Shown here: positions 1-6,936 of the stretch, piece after piece
Layout of the letters: each line of letters opens with the position of its first letter
Position numbering within the stretch: position 1 is the stretch's first letter
Assembly: GCA_023434265.1 (NCBI GenBank)
Contig: JAEYTA010000152.1
Location: 1-8,059, forward strand
Length of the DNA: 8,059 nucleotides
Origin: Pseudomonadota bacterium
Lineage (GTDB): Bacteria > Pseudomonadota > Alphaproteobacteria > Caulobacterales > Caulobacteraceae
Direction: 5' to 3'
Position numbers and translations under genes: made by a program
Notes under the pieces: generated by a model
Databases searched by the model: none
Seen by the model: the letters and a program-made list of their open reading frames with translations, nothing else
What the model was told of the DNA's origin: nothing

Positions 1-1
1 C

Positions 2-751
2 GCGCCGAAGGCCCCTCCGGCCGCCGCGCCCGCCGCGCCACGCCCTGACCAGCCGCGCGAGGAGCGGGTGAAGATGACGCGCCTGCGTCAGACCATCGCC
101 CGCCGCCTGAAGGAATCGCAGAACACCGCCGCCCAGCTGACCACCTTCAACGAGGTGGACATGACCAACGTCATGGCCCTTCGGGCCCAGTACAAGGAAG
201 CCTTCGAGAAGCGCCACGGCGTGAAGCTGGGCTTCATGAGCTTCTTCACCCGCGCGGTCGTGCAGGCCCTGCACGAGATCCCGGCGGTCAACGCCGAGAT
301 CGACGGCACGGACATCATCTACAAGAACCACTACGACATCGGCATCGCCGTCGGCACCGAGAAGGGCCTCGTCGTGCCGGTGCTGCGCGACGCCGACCAG
401 CTGACCCTGGCCGGCATCGAAAAGGGCATCGCCGCGCTGGGCAAGGCGGCGCGCGACGGCGAGCTGACGCTGGACCAGCTGCAGGGCGGCACCTTCACCA
501 TCACCAACGGCGGCACCTACGGCTCGCTGATGTCGACGCCCATCCTCAACTCGCCGCAGTCGGGCATCCTCGGCATGCACAACATCGTCCAGCGCCCGAT
601 GGCGGTGAACGGCGAGGTGAAGATCCGCCCGATGATGTACCTGGCCCTCAGCTACGATCACCGCATCGTCGACGGCAAGGAGGCGGTGACCTTCCTCGTG
701 CGGGTCAAGGAACTGCTGGAAGACCCGGCGCGGACCCTGCTGGACCTGTAG
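2..751 (+). CDS. sucB: Dihydrolipoyllysine-residue succinyltransferase, E2 of 2-oxoglutarate dehydrogenase (3' part)
   Basis: E2 core enzyme of the cytoplasmic 2-oxoglutarate dehydrogenase complex, which transfers the succinyl group from lipoamide to CoA in the TCA cycle. The frame is open from base 2 to the TAG at 749-751, giving 249 residues, so the 5' end lies outside the window. Residues 1-22 are an Ala/Pro-rich flexible linker. The catalytic domain follows, beginning near REERVKMTRLRQTIARRLKE. The active-site signature SYDHRIVDG is present, with His codon 659-661 (residue 220) and Asp four residues later. The C-terminus ends in the typical LLEDPARTLLDL. The missing part should hold the lipoyl and peripheral-subunit-binding domains. 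A GTG at 68 is internal, because the reading frame and the linker continue upstream of it. The sequence reads as SucB/OdhB rather than pyruvate dehydrogenase E2 (inference from motifs such as FNEVDM and EKGLVVPVLRDAD). No lpd gene follows directly. Confidence 0.95.
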   Translation, partial: APKAPPAAAPAAPRPDQPREERVKMTRLRQTIARRLKESQNTAAQLTTFNEVDMTNVMALRAQYKEAFEKRHGVKLGFMSFFTRAVVQALHEIPAVNAEIDGTDIIYKNHYDIGIAVGTEKGLVVPVLRDADQLTLAGIEKGIAALGKAARDGELTLDQLQGGTFTITNGGTYGSLMSTPILNSPQSGILGMHNIVQRPMAVNGEVKIRPMMYLALSYDHRIVDGKEAVTFLVRVKELLEDPARTLLDL

Positions 752-772
752 GCCGGATCAGGCGGGGGGCGC

Positions 773-1183
773 ATGGAGCGGGTCCGGATCGTACGGTTCG
801 CCGAGCCGGATACCGCCTGGCTCGCCGCCCGCTTCCTCGGCCTTCAGGGCTACGACGCCGACGTCGCGGAAATTCCCGGCAAGGGGCTCCCGGCCGCCTT
901 CGTGCTGGTGGCCCGTCATCAGGCGGGCGCCGCCTGCGACCTGCTGCGACGCGTCTCCCGCGGCGACTTCGCGGCCGGCATGCCCGACGCCGACGCCGAG
1001 CTCTCGGAGGCGGCGGCGGAGCTGAGTGTCGCGGTGCGCGGCACGGGCATGGCCGACGCGACCCCGGCCTGGCTGAACATCCTGCCGATCCCGGTCATCG
1101 CCGGTCTCCTCGTCGTGCTCGTCCTCCTGCAGATGGCCAGTCCGCTCGTCCGGGACTTCGTCGCCGTCCACATGGGCTGGTAG
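773..1183 (+). CDS. Small DUF2007-like protein with C-terminal membrane anchor (first of a pair)
   Basis: A 136-residue protein of unknown function. Residues 1-68 look like the small DUF2007 ('putative signal transducing protein') fold: a strand with VRIVRF, a helix AWLAARFLGLQGYDADV, a strand AAFVLVA, and a helix AACDLLRRVSRGDFAAG. An acidic, alanine-rich linker follows (about 70-95). One hydrophobic segment at about 101-122 (LNILPIPVIAGLLVVLVLLQ) should anchor it in the inner membrane. The start ATG lies 21 bases after the sucB stop, behind a G-rich run at 764-769 that may serve as a ribosome site, so co-transcription with sucB is likely. It shares a pattern with the next gene (V-RF, LAA-FL, DLL-R, G-FA), which points to an old duplication. 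The DUF2007 assignment is from pattern memory and is moderately sure; the role is unknown. Confidence 0.75.
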   Translation: MERVRIVRFAEPDTAWLAARFLGLQGYDADVAEIPGKGLPAAFVLVARHQAGAACDLLRRVSRGDFAAGMPDADAELSEAAAELSVAVRGTGMADATPAWLNILPIPVIAGLLVVLVLLQMASPLVRDFVAVHMGW

Positions 1184-1188
1184 GCGAC

Positions 1189-1212
1189 CTGACGCCCTCG
1201 AACTGCTAGGCT
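1189..1212 (+). promoter_or_regulatory. Candidate housekeeping promoter, possibly leaderless
   Basis: CTGACGC at 1189-1195 matches 6 of 7 positions of the Caulobacter sigma-73 -35 box (TTGACGS). GCTAGGCT at 1205-1212 matches the GCTA core of the -10 box (GCTANAWC). The 9-base gap is one short of the usual 10-14. Transcription would begin at about 1218-1219, on the ATG at 1219, and no Shine-Dalgarno sequence is visible before that ATG. Both facts fit a leaderless mRNA. Confidence 0.4.
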
Positions 1213-1218
1213 GCGTCC

Positions 1219-1662
1219 ATGAGCCTCCACGAGGTCGCCCGCTTCACCGACGTCTACGAGGCCGATCTCGCCGCGGCCTTCCTCGCCTCGCACGACATCG
1301 AGGTGTCGGTGACCGAGCGTTTCCAGACGACCGTCGATCCGCTGATGCAGCGGGCGCTGGGCATCCGGCTGATGGCCCCGGCCTCCCAGCTGCAGCAGGC
1401 CCGCGACCTGCTGGCCCGGGCGCGGGCCGGCGAGTTCGCCACGCCGGACGGCGACGATCTGGACGACGCCGATCCGGGCACGCGCGCCGCCGGGACGGCG
1501 ATGGCCGTGGTCGCCTGGCTCACCGGCGGCTTCTGGGGCACCAGCCTGCCGCGCCGCTTCCGGGCGCCGGAGTGGCGGGGCATGCTGCTCTCGGCCCTGC
1601 TGTTGGCGACGGGGCTCGTCATCGTGGCGACGATCGTCAAGCTGGCCCTCGACCCGCCCTAG
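1219..1662 (+). CDS. Small DUF2007-like protein with C-terminal membrane segments (second of a pair)
   Basis: A 147-residue protein of unknown function and probable diverged paralogue of the preceding gene. The N-terminal 75 residues follow the same plan: HEVARF, then EADLAAAFLASHDIEVSV, a strand around GIRLMAP, and the helix QQARDLLARARAGEFAT. An acidic stretch (DGDDLDDADPG, about 77-87) separates it from a hydrophobic stretch at about 90-106 and a clear membrane helix at about 122-143 (LLSALLLATGLVIVATIVKL). It therefore probably sits on the inner membrane with the N-terminal domain in the cytoplasm (inference). No Shine-Dalgarno sequence precedes the ATG, but a GCTA-type -10 box ends seven bases upstream. 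The TAG stop at 1660-1662 overlaps the stop of the convergent CoA-transferase gene. DUF2007 membership is likely but needs a profile search. Confidence 0.75.
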   Translation: MSLHEVARFTDVYEADLAAAFLASHDIEVSVTERFQTTVDPLMQRALGIRLMAPASQLQQARDLLARARAGEFATPDGDDLDDADPGTRAAGTAMAVVAWLTGGFWGTSLPRRFRAPEWRGMLLSALLLATGLVIVATIVKLALDPP

Positions 1663-2894
1663 CGGCCGCCGAGCCCGCCCAGCACCTCGTCCGTGTCCGC
1701 CCCCAGCGCCGGCGGCGGACGGTCGTAGGCCACGGGCGTCCGCGACAGCCGGATCGGCGAGGCGACGGTGCGGACCGGCGCCGACAGGTCGGGCCGGGCC
1801 TGCTCGACCTCCAGCCCGCGGTGCCTGGCCTGCGGCTCCGCGAACACCTGATCGATGGTGTTGACCGGCCCGCAGGGCACTCCGGCCGCCTCCAGCGCCG
1901 CCATCAGCCCGTGCATGGTGCGCCCGGCCGTCAGGGCCGACAGTTCGGCGGTCAGCACGGCGCGGTGCTCGATGCGCAGGGCGTTGGTCAGGAAGCGCGG
2001 ATCGTCGCCCAGCCCCGGCGCGCCCAGCGCCTGCGCCAGCGCCCGGAACTGGCCGTCGTTGCCCACCGCGATCACCACCATCCCGTCGCTGCACGGGAAG
2101 GGCTGGTAGGGGGCGAGGTTGGGGTGGGCGTTGCCCATCCGCGTCGGGGCCTTGCCGGAGACGAAGAAATTCGTCGCCTGGTTGGCCAGCATGGCCGCCT
2201 GGACGTCGAACAGGGCGATGTCGATATGCTGGCCTTCCCCGGTCGCCCGCGCGTGCAGGAGCGCCGCGAGGATGGCGTTGGAGGCGTAGAGGCCGGTGAA
2301 CAGGTCGACCACCGCCACCCCGACCTTCATCGGCTCGGCCCCGGGCGCCCCGTCCGGCTGGCCGGTGATCGACATCAGCCCGCCCATGGCCTGGATCATG
2401 TAGTCGTAGCCGGCCCGATGGGCGTCCGGCCCGTCCTGGCCGAAGCCGGTGATCGAGCAATAGACCAGACGGGGGTTCACCGCCGCCAGCGAGGCGTGGT
2501 CGAGGCCGTACTTTCGCAGGCCGCCGGTCTTGAAGTTCTCCACCACCACGTCGCAGGCCTTCGCCAGTTCGCGCACGGCGGCCGCCCCTTCGGGCGAGGC
2601 GATGTCCAGTTCGACCGACCTCTTGCCCCGGTTGGCGCAGAGGAAGTAGGCCGCGTCGCCCTTCGAGCCGTCGGCCTTGGTCGTGAACGGGGGGCCCCAG
2701 TGGCGGGTGTCGTCGCCGACGCCCGGGCGCTCGACCTTGATCACCTCGGCCCCGAGATCGGCCAGGGTCTGGGTCGCCCATGGCCCGGCGAGGACGCGGC
2801 TGAGATCGAGGACGCGAACGCCGGAGAGGGGGCCTTGGGGAGTGGGGAGTGGCGAGTGGCGAGTGGCGAGCGCTTCGTCCGCAACAGCCATCAT
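1659..2894 (-). CDS. Family III (CaiB/BaiF) CoA-transferase, probable succinyl-CoA:glutarate CoA-transferase
   Basis: A 411-residue CoA-transferase of the CaiB/BaiF/Frc family, which moves CoA between carboxylic acids through an aspartyl-CoA intermediate. The family opening GPLSGVRVLDLSRVLAGP is at residues 21-38, followed by LGAEVIKVERPGVGDDTR (47-64), NRGKRSVELD (88-97) and VVVENFKTGGLRKYGLD (116-132). Asp197 in VAVVDLFTGL sits where the catalytic Asp of this family is found. The neighbouring gcdH suggests succinyl-CoA:glutarate exchange, as proposed for gcdG beside gcdH in Pseudomonas. Specificity is inferred from context and could be for another dicarboxylate. I chose the ATG at 2894-2892 because AGGAG lies seven bases before it; an in-frame open stretch reaches 3101 but runs over the DUF6356 gene. 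Residues 8-20 are encoded by heptamer repeats and are not part of the usual fold. The ATG codon at 2891-2889 is a second possible start. Confidence 0.9.
   Translation of the reverse strand: MMAVADEALATRHSPLPTPQGPLSGVRVLDLSRVLAGPWATQTLADLGAEVIKVERPGVGDDTRHWGPPFTTKADGSKGDAAYFLCANRGKRSVELDIASPEGAAAVRELAKACDVVVENFKTGGLRKYGLDHASLAAVNPRLVYCSITGFGQDGPDAHRAGYDYMIQAMGGLMSITGQPDGAPGAEPMKVGVAVVDLFTGLYASNAILAALLHARATGEGQHIDIALFDVQAAMLANQATNFFVSGKAPTRMGNAHPNLAPYQPFPCSDGMVVIAVGNDGQFRALAQALGAPGLGDDPRFLTNALRIEHRAVLTAELSALTAGRTMHGLMAALEAAGVPCGPVNTIDQVFAEPQARHRGLEVEQARPDLSAPVRTVASPIRLSRTPVAYDRPPPALGADTDEVLGGLGGR
2840..2874 (+). repeat. Tandem heptamer repeat (GAGTGGC), left arm
   Basis: Four head-to-tail heptamers occupy 2840-2867: one GAGTGGG and three GAGTGGC. 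A degenerate fifth copy (GAGCGCT) follows. They lie inside the 5' end of the CoA-transferase gene, where the minus strand reads them as part of ALATRHSPLPTP. Because 7 is not a multiple of 3, the unit is read in three frames before the peptide would repeat. Confidence 0.85.
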
Positions 2895-2955
2895 GAAGTT
2901 GCTCCTGACGTGGGACTCAAGGGGTGGAGCCTGCTCGCCACTCGCCACTCGCCAC
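2849..2955. repeat. Perfect 23-bp inverted repeat around the CoA-transferase start
   Basis: Bases 2849-2871 are the exact reverse complement of 2933-2955, both built from GAGTGGC heptamers. The 61 bases between them hold the start codon (2892-2894) and AGGAG site (2902-2906) of the minus-strand CoA-transferase gene. One arm is upstream in the mRNA leader; the other is codons 8-16. An RNA hairpin of this length and GC content would be very stable. It may equally be a palindromic repeat element acting at DNA level. Confidence 0.9.
2902..2906 (-). promoter_or_regulatory. Shine-Dalgarno site of the CoA-transferase gene
   Basis: On the minus strand AGGAG occurs seven bases before the ATG at 2894-2892. 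It fixes the start well downstream of the first possible in-frame ATG at 3101. It lies immediately 3' of one arm of an 11-bp inverted repeat, so folding of the mRNA there could affect ribosome access. Confidence 0.75.
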
Positions 2956-2979
2956 GCGTCACTTTCACAGTCCCACGTC
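2907..2979. repeat. Perfect 11-bp inverted repeat (GTGGGAC heptamers) interleaved with the 23-bp one
   Basis: GACGTGGGACT at 2907-2917 is the exact reverse complement of 2969-2979. The right side holds two tandem copies of the heptamer GTCCCAC (2970-2983). The arms alternate with those of the 23-bp inverted repeat instead of nesting within it. In the minus-strand RNA the order is stem 1, stem 2, stem 1', AGGAG, ATG, stem 2'. Confidence 0.85.
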
Positions 2980-3231
2980 CCACACGCCCGCGTCGCGCAT
3001 CCGGCACTCCCGCGCCTCCCGGGCCCGGCCGCCCAGTTCGTCGGCCATGCAGCAGATCGAGCTCGACACCGTCGCCTTGTGCACGCCGGGCACCAGCGCA
3101 TGCGCGAAGGCGCAGCCGGCCAGTTTCAGCAGCCGGAAACCGAATCGGGCGGAGGCGGCCATGTGCTCGAGATAGCTCTCCTCGACCTCCCGGGGATGGT
3201 CGACGAACAGGCGGTTGAAGGTCTGGATCAT
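2965..3231 (-). CDS. DUF6356-like small protein
   Basis: An 88-residue protein of unknown function. The first 50 residues follow the pattern I associate with DUF6356: FNRLFVDHPREVEESYLEHM (5-24), then a hydrophobic, probably membrane-associated helix FGFRLLKLAGCAFAHALVPGV (30-50), and SSICCMADEL (57-66). HP, E-SY-EH and HALVPG are the most family-like positions. I chose the ATG at 3231-3229 because the similarity starts there; an open frame extends to 3342, but that part (Arg/Pro-rich) looks like non-coding sequence. No clear ribosome site is seen before it. The C-terminal VWDVGL is encoded by the heptamer-repeat element, so the end of the protein may have been rewritten by repeat insertion. 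It lies 70 bases upstream of the CoA-transferase on the same strand and is probably co-transcribed. Family name from memory; function unknown. Confidence 0.75.
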   Translation of the reverse strand: MIQTFNRLFVDHPREVEESYLEHMAASARFGFRLLKLAGCAFAHALVPGVHKATVSSSICCMADELGGRAREARECRMRDAGVWDVGL

Positions 3232-3374
3232 GGCGGCGGCCCGGCTTGGCGCGGGCGCTCCCTCTACCCGCGGGCGCCATTCTGGCCTAAACCGCGCGAC
3301 AGAACAGGGGGTGTGCGTCACCGCGGCGTGGCGCGGGCGCAAACGCCCCGGAAATCGCTCAGGAAGACAACCGC
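3232..3374. promoter_or_regulatory. Divergent intergenic region between the DUF6356 gene and gcdH
   Basis: These 143 bases separate two start codons facing away from each other, so both promoters should lie here. CCTAAACC at 3286-3293 fits 6 of 8 positions of the Caulobacter-type -10 box (GCTANAWC) on the + strand, but I see no convincing -35 box before it. For gcdH, AGGAAG at 3361-3366 lies eight bases before the ATG and serves as the ribosome site. No clear operator repeat was found. Confidence 0.4.
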
Positions 3375-4565
<1,191 letters not shown>

Positions 4566-4581
4566 CGTCAGGAACCATCAC

Positions 4582-4615
4582 GCCGCATCCCCCGACGGCC
4601 GGTCCAGGATGCGGC
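4582..4615 (+). terminator. Possible hairpin terminator after gcdH
   Basis: GCCGCATCC (4582-4590) and GGATGCGGC (4607-4615) form a perfect 9-bp stem with a 16-base loop, 16 bases after the gcdH stop. No T-run follows, so this is not a classic intrinsic terminator. It could still act as an RNA 3'-end stabiliser or a weak terminator. Confidence 0.4.
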
Positions 4616-4628
4616 CGGCGGTCGAGCA

Positions 4629-4656
4629 TTGTCATTCCGCTTGGGCGCCCTATCGT
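4629..4656 (+). promoter_or_regulatory. Weak candidate promoter for the two-component operon
   Basis: TTGTCAT at 4629-4635 and CCTATCGT at 4649-4656 have the spacing (13 bases) of a Caulobacter-type promoter. The match is only partial, and the -10 box is the weaker half. Transcription would begin near 4662, leaving a short leader before the ATG at 4677. Confidence 0.25.
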
Positions 4657-4665
4657 CGGTTGAAC

Positions 4666-4671
4666 GGGAGG
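4666..4671 (+). promoter_or_regulatory. Shine-Dalgarno site of the response regulator gene
   Basis: GGGAGG lies five bases before the ATG at 4677. It decides against the upstream in-frame TTG at 4629, which would add 16 residues and lies in the likely promoter. Confidence 0.7.
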
Positions 4672-4676
4672 CGGGC

Positions 4677-5489
4677 ATGGACGGAGACGCGGCGATCACC
4701 GGCGAGGACGCCTTCGCCCAGTTGCGCGACGCGTTCGCGGGACGGACGGCCCTGTTGCTGGAGGACGACCCGGCGCTGGCCGCGCACGTCGCGGCGCGCC
4801 TGACCGAGGCCGGTTTCGAGCGCGTCGACCGCTTCGACGCCGGCGAGGGGGCGCTGCAGGCGGCGGGGGCCGAGCCCTACGACGTGCTCATCCTCGATCG
4901 TCACACCCGCGGCCTCGACGGGCTGGAGACGCTGCGCCGCCTGCGCGCCGGCGCCGGCCCCTCGTCCGACGCCCCGGCCCTGATGCTGACCGCGCTCGGG
5001 GCCGAGCGGCAAAAGGTCGAAGGGCTGCTGGGCGGGGCCGACGACTATCTGGCCAAGCCGGTCGGCGACGAGGAGCTTCTGGCCCGTATCGCGGCCCAGC
5101 TACGCCGCTCCGCCCGCCGCGCCCGGCCGGCCGGAGCCGACATCGTCAACGGCCCCTTCCGGCTGTCGCCGGGCCCGCGCACCCTGAAGCTCGAGATCGG
5201 CGGCCAGTCGCGCCTCATCGACCTGTCGCCGCTGGAGTTCGCCATCGTCTGCGAGCTGATGAGCGCCCGCGGCCAGCCGGTGACCAAGACCATGCTGTGG
5301 GACCGCTGCTGGGTGGAGTGGAAATTCCTCCCCGACAACTTCGTCAACATCATCGACGCCCGCATCAGCGCCCTGCGCCGCCGGCTGAAGGAGCAGGCGC
5401 CGGAGCTCGGCGACGACCTGCACCCGCTGATCGTCTCGGCGCGCAGCCAGAGCCTGGTGTTCCGCGACCTCTCGGCCCGGGAAGGCTGA
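4677..5489 (+). CDS. OmpR/PhoB-type response regulator
   Basis: A 270-residue DNA-binding response regulator. The receiver domain is at about 23-145. It has the acidic cluster Glu29-Asp30-Asp31, phospho-acceptor Asp74 in VLILDRHTRGLDG, Thr105 in LMLTALG and Lys127 in YLAKPV, so it should be phosphorylated normally. A winged-helix domain follows at about 157-263 (SPLEFAIVCELMSARGQPVTK, then NFVNIIDARISALRRRLKEQ). The usual C-terminal wing motif of the family (R-G-x-G-Y) is replaced by RSQSLVF (256-262), so this is a divergent OmpR-type DNA-binding domain. It also carries an extra N-terminal stretch of about 20 residues. The kinase gene starts seven bases after its stop; the two are a clear pair. 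It probably controls nearby genes such as the protease, but no direct-repeat binding site was identified. Confidence 0.92.
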   Translation: MDGDAAITGEDAFAQLRDAFAGRTALLLEDDPALAAHVAARLTEAGFERVDRFDAGEGALQAAGAEPYDVLILDRHTRGLDGLETLRRLRAGAGPSSDAPALMLTALGAERQKVEGLLGGADDYLAKPVGDEELLARIAAQLRRSARRARPAGADIVNGPFRLSPGPRTLKLEIGGQSRLIDLSPLEFAIVCELMSARGQPVTKTMLWDRCWVEWKFLPDNFVNIIDARISALRRRLKEQAPELGDDLHPLIVSARSQSLVFRDLSAREG

Positions 5490-5496
5490 GCCGCCG

Positions 5497-6936
5497 ATGG
5501 GCGGAGCCTTCCGCGCGGTGCGGGCCTGGCTGGGGCGTCGCACCACGACCCAGCTGGCCGCGGGCATCGCCGTGCTGTCGGCCCTGGCCCTGACCGGATC
5601 CCTGCTGGTCACCGGCGCGGCGGTGAGGCTGGAGCAGCGCCAGACCGCCGCCCTGGCCGCCCTCGACGACTACGGCGCCATGGTCGAGAAGCTGGGCATC
5701 GAGTCGGGCATGACCCGGGACACGATCACCGCCGCGGACGCCATCTACCTGTCCAACTGGCTGACCGCCTTCCAGAGCGGCCCCGGCCGCGAGGGCGAGG
5801 CCCGGTCGCTGGAGGAGACCTGCCGCACCGGCCGCGGCGGCGCGGGGGTGCGCTTCATCCGCGCGCCGGTCGGCAAGCCGGCGGGGCTGGCGGCGCTGGA
5901 AACCGAGCGCGGCGTGCGCGCCCCCCGGCTCGGCGCGGACGTCTGGCTGGTCCCGCTCGCGGCCGGGGTGCTGTGTCCGTCGCGGCCCGTCGAGGTGGTG
6001 GTGGTGCGCCGCTCGGTCGGCGCGCTGGACATCGCCGTCGGTCGGGTCGTCGACCGCTCGGGCGCGGCCTGGGCGCGGGCGGTGTCGGTGGTGATCGGCA
6101 TCGGCGTGCTGCTGCTCGCCGCCGGCCTGGCCATCGCCACCTTCGCCCGCCGCCGTCTGACCAGCGCCGTGGCCGAGGTCAGCAAGGCGCTGGATCGCGC
6201 CGCCGTCGGCGACTTCTCGCTCCGCGCGCCCGAGACAGAGGTCGCGCCCGAGCTCACCGAGCTGTCCGGCCACGTCAACCAGACGCTGGACCGGCTGGAG
6301 GAACTGCTCGCCTGGCTGCGCGATTCCGCGGACCAGCTGGCCCACGACTTCCGCACCCCGCTGGCCCGCGCCTCGGCCCGGCTGGACCAGCTCGCCGCCA
6401 CCGCCGACGCGCCCGAGACCCGCCGGCTGGCCGCCGAGGCGCGGGGCGACCTCGACGCCCTGATCCGGGCCATGAACGAGGCCATGGCGCTGCGCGACGG
6501 CGAGGCCTGGTCGTTCGAGACGGTCCGTCTCGACACCCTCGCGGCCCAGGCCGCCGAACTCTACCAGCCGCTGGCCGAGGAGCGCGGCGTCGCCATCTGG
6601 CTGAGCGCCGAGGAAACCACCGTGCTGGGAGTCCGCTCCCTGCTGCAGCGGGCGGTGGCCAATCTCGTCGACAACGCGGTCAAATATTCGCCCGACGGAG
6701 GCCGGGTCGACATCACCGTGGGACGCGACGGCGACCGGCCATGGCTGGCCGTCGCGGACCAGGGACCCGGCTTCTCCGAGGAGGCGGCCGCCGGCCCCAC
6801 CCCGGTCGATCCGGAGCGCGAGAGCCACGGCATGGGGCTGGCCTTCGTCCGCGCCATCCTGCGCCGCCACGGGGCCTCCATGACGATTGATGACGCCCGC
6901 CCCGGGGCAGTCGTCACCGCGCGTTTCTCGCGCTAG
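5497..6936 (+). CDS. Membrane sensor histidine kinase
   Basis: A 479-residue sensor kinase and partner of the preceding regulator. A first membrane helix at about 18-42 and a second at about 194-216 enclose a periplasmic domain of about 150 residues that I do not recognise. A HAMP linker follows (about 217-270). The phospho-accepting helix carries His283 in LAHDFRTPLARASARL. The ATPase domain has an N box with Asn393 (ANLVDNAVKYSPDGG), a G1 box DQGPGFSEEA (Asp421) and a G2 box HGMGLAFV (444-451), so it looks active. The periplasmic part holds exactly two cysteines (109 and 160), which might form a disulfide (inference). The ATG lies seven bases after the regulator stop, with GGGAAGG 11 bases upstream inside the regulator gene. 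The signal sensed is unknown. Confidence 0.93.
   Translation: MGGAFRAVRAWLGRRTTTQLAAGIAVLSALALTGSLLVTGAAVRLEQRQTAALAALDDYGAMVEKLGIESGMTRDTITAADAIYLSNWLTAFQSGPGREGEARSLEETCRTGRGGAGVRFIRAPVGKPAGLAALETERGVRAPRLGADVWLVPLAAGVLCPSRPVEVVVVRRSVGALDIAVGRVVDRSGAAWARAVSVVIGIGVLLLAAGLAIATFARRRLTSAVAEVSKALDRAAVGDFSLRAPETEVAPELTELSGHVNQTLDRLEELLAWLRDSADQLAHDFRTPLARASARLDQLAATADAPETRRLAAEARGDLDALIRAMNEAMALRDGEAWSFETVRLDTLAAQAAELYQPLAEERGVAIWLSAEETTVLGVRSLLQRAVANLVDNAVKYSPDGGRVDITVGRDGDRPWLAVADQGPGFSEEAAAGPTPVDPERESHGMGLAFVRAILRRHGASMTIDDARPGAVVTARFSR

Noticed and set aside
68..70. GTG as start of the sucB product
   Set aside because: The frame is open upstream to base 2 and encodes the Ala/Pro linker and the start of the catalytic domain; the gene is simply cut by the window edge.
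919..2781. A 620-codon open frame on the minus strand
   Set aside because: It is rich in Arg/Gly/Pro without recognisable motifs and overlaps the DUF2007-like genes and most of the CoA-transferase in another frame. Such frames are common in very GC-rich DNA.
2840..2983. CRISPR array
   Set aside because: The repeats are 7 bases long, directly adjacent and inverted, with no unique spacers.
1572..3218. A 548-codon open frame on the plus strand opposite the CoA-transferase
   Set aside because: Composition is His/Arg/Gly-rich shadow sequence; the opposite strand has an intact enzyme family with a catalytic Asp and a good ribosome site.
3232..3342. N-terminal extension of the DUF6356-like protein up to 3342
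   Set aside because: The added residues are Arg/Pro-rich with no family similarity; the DUF6356 pattern begins at the ATG at 3231.
4629..4631. TTG as start of the response regulator
   Set aside because: The ATG at 4677 has a well-placed GGGAGG, and the extra residues have no family counterpart.
5365..6870. A 501-codon open frame on the minus strand opposite the histidine kinase
   Set aside because: No motifs, and the plus strand has all kinase boxes in order.
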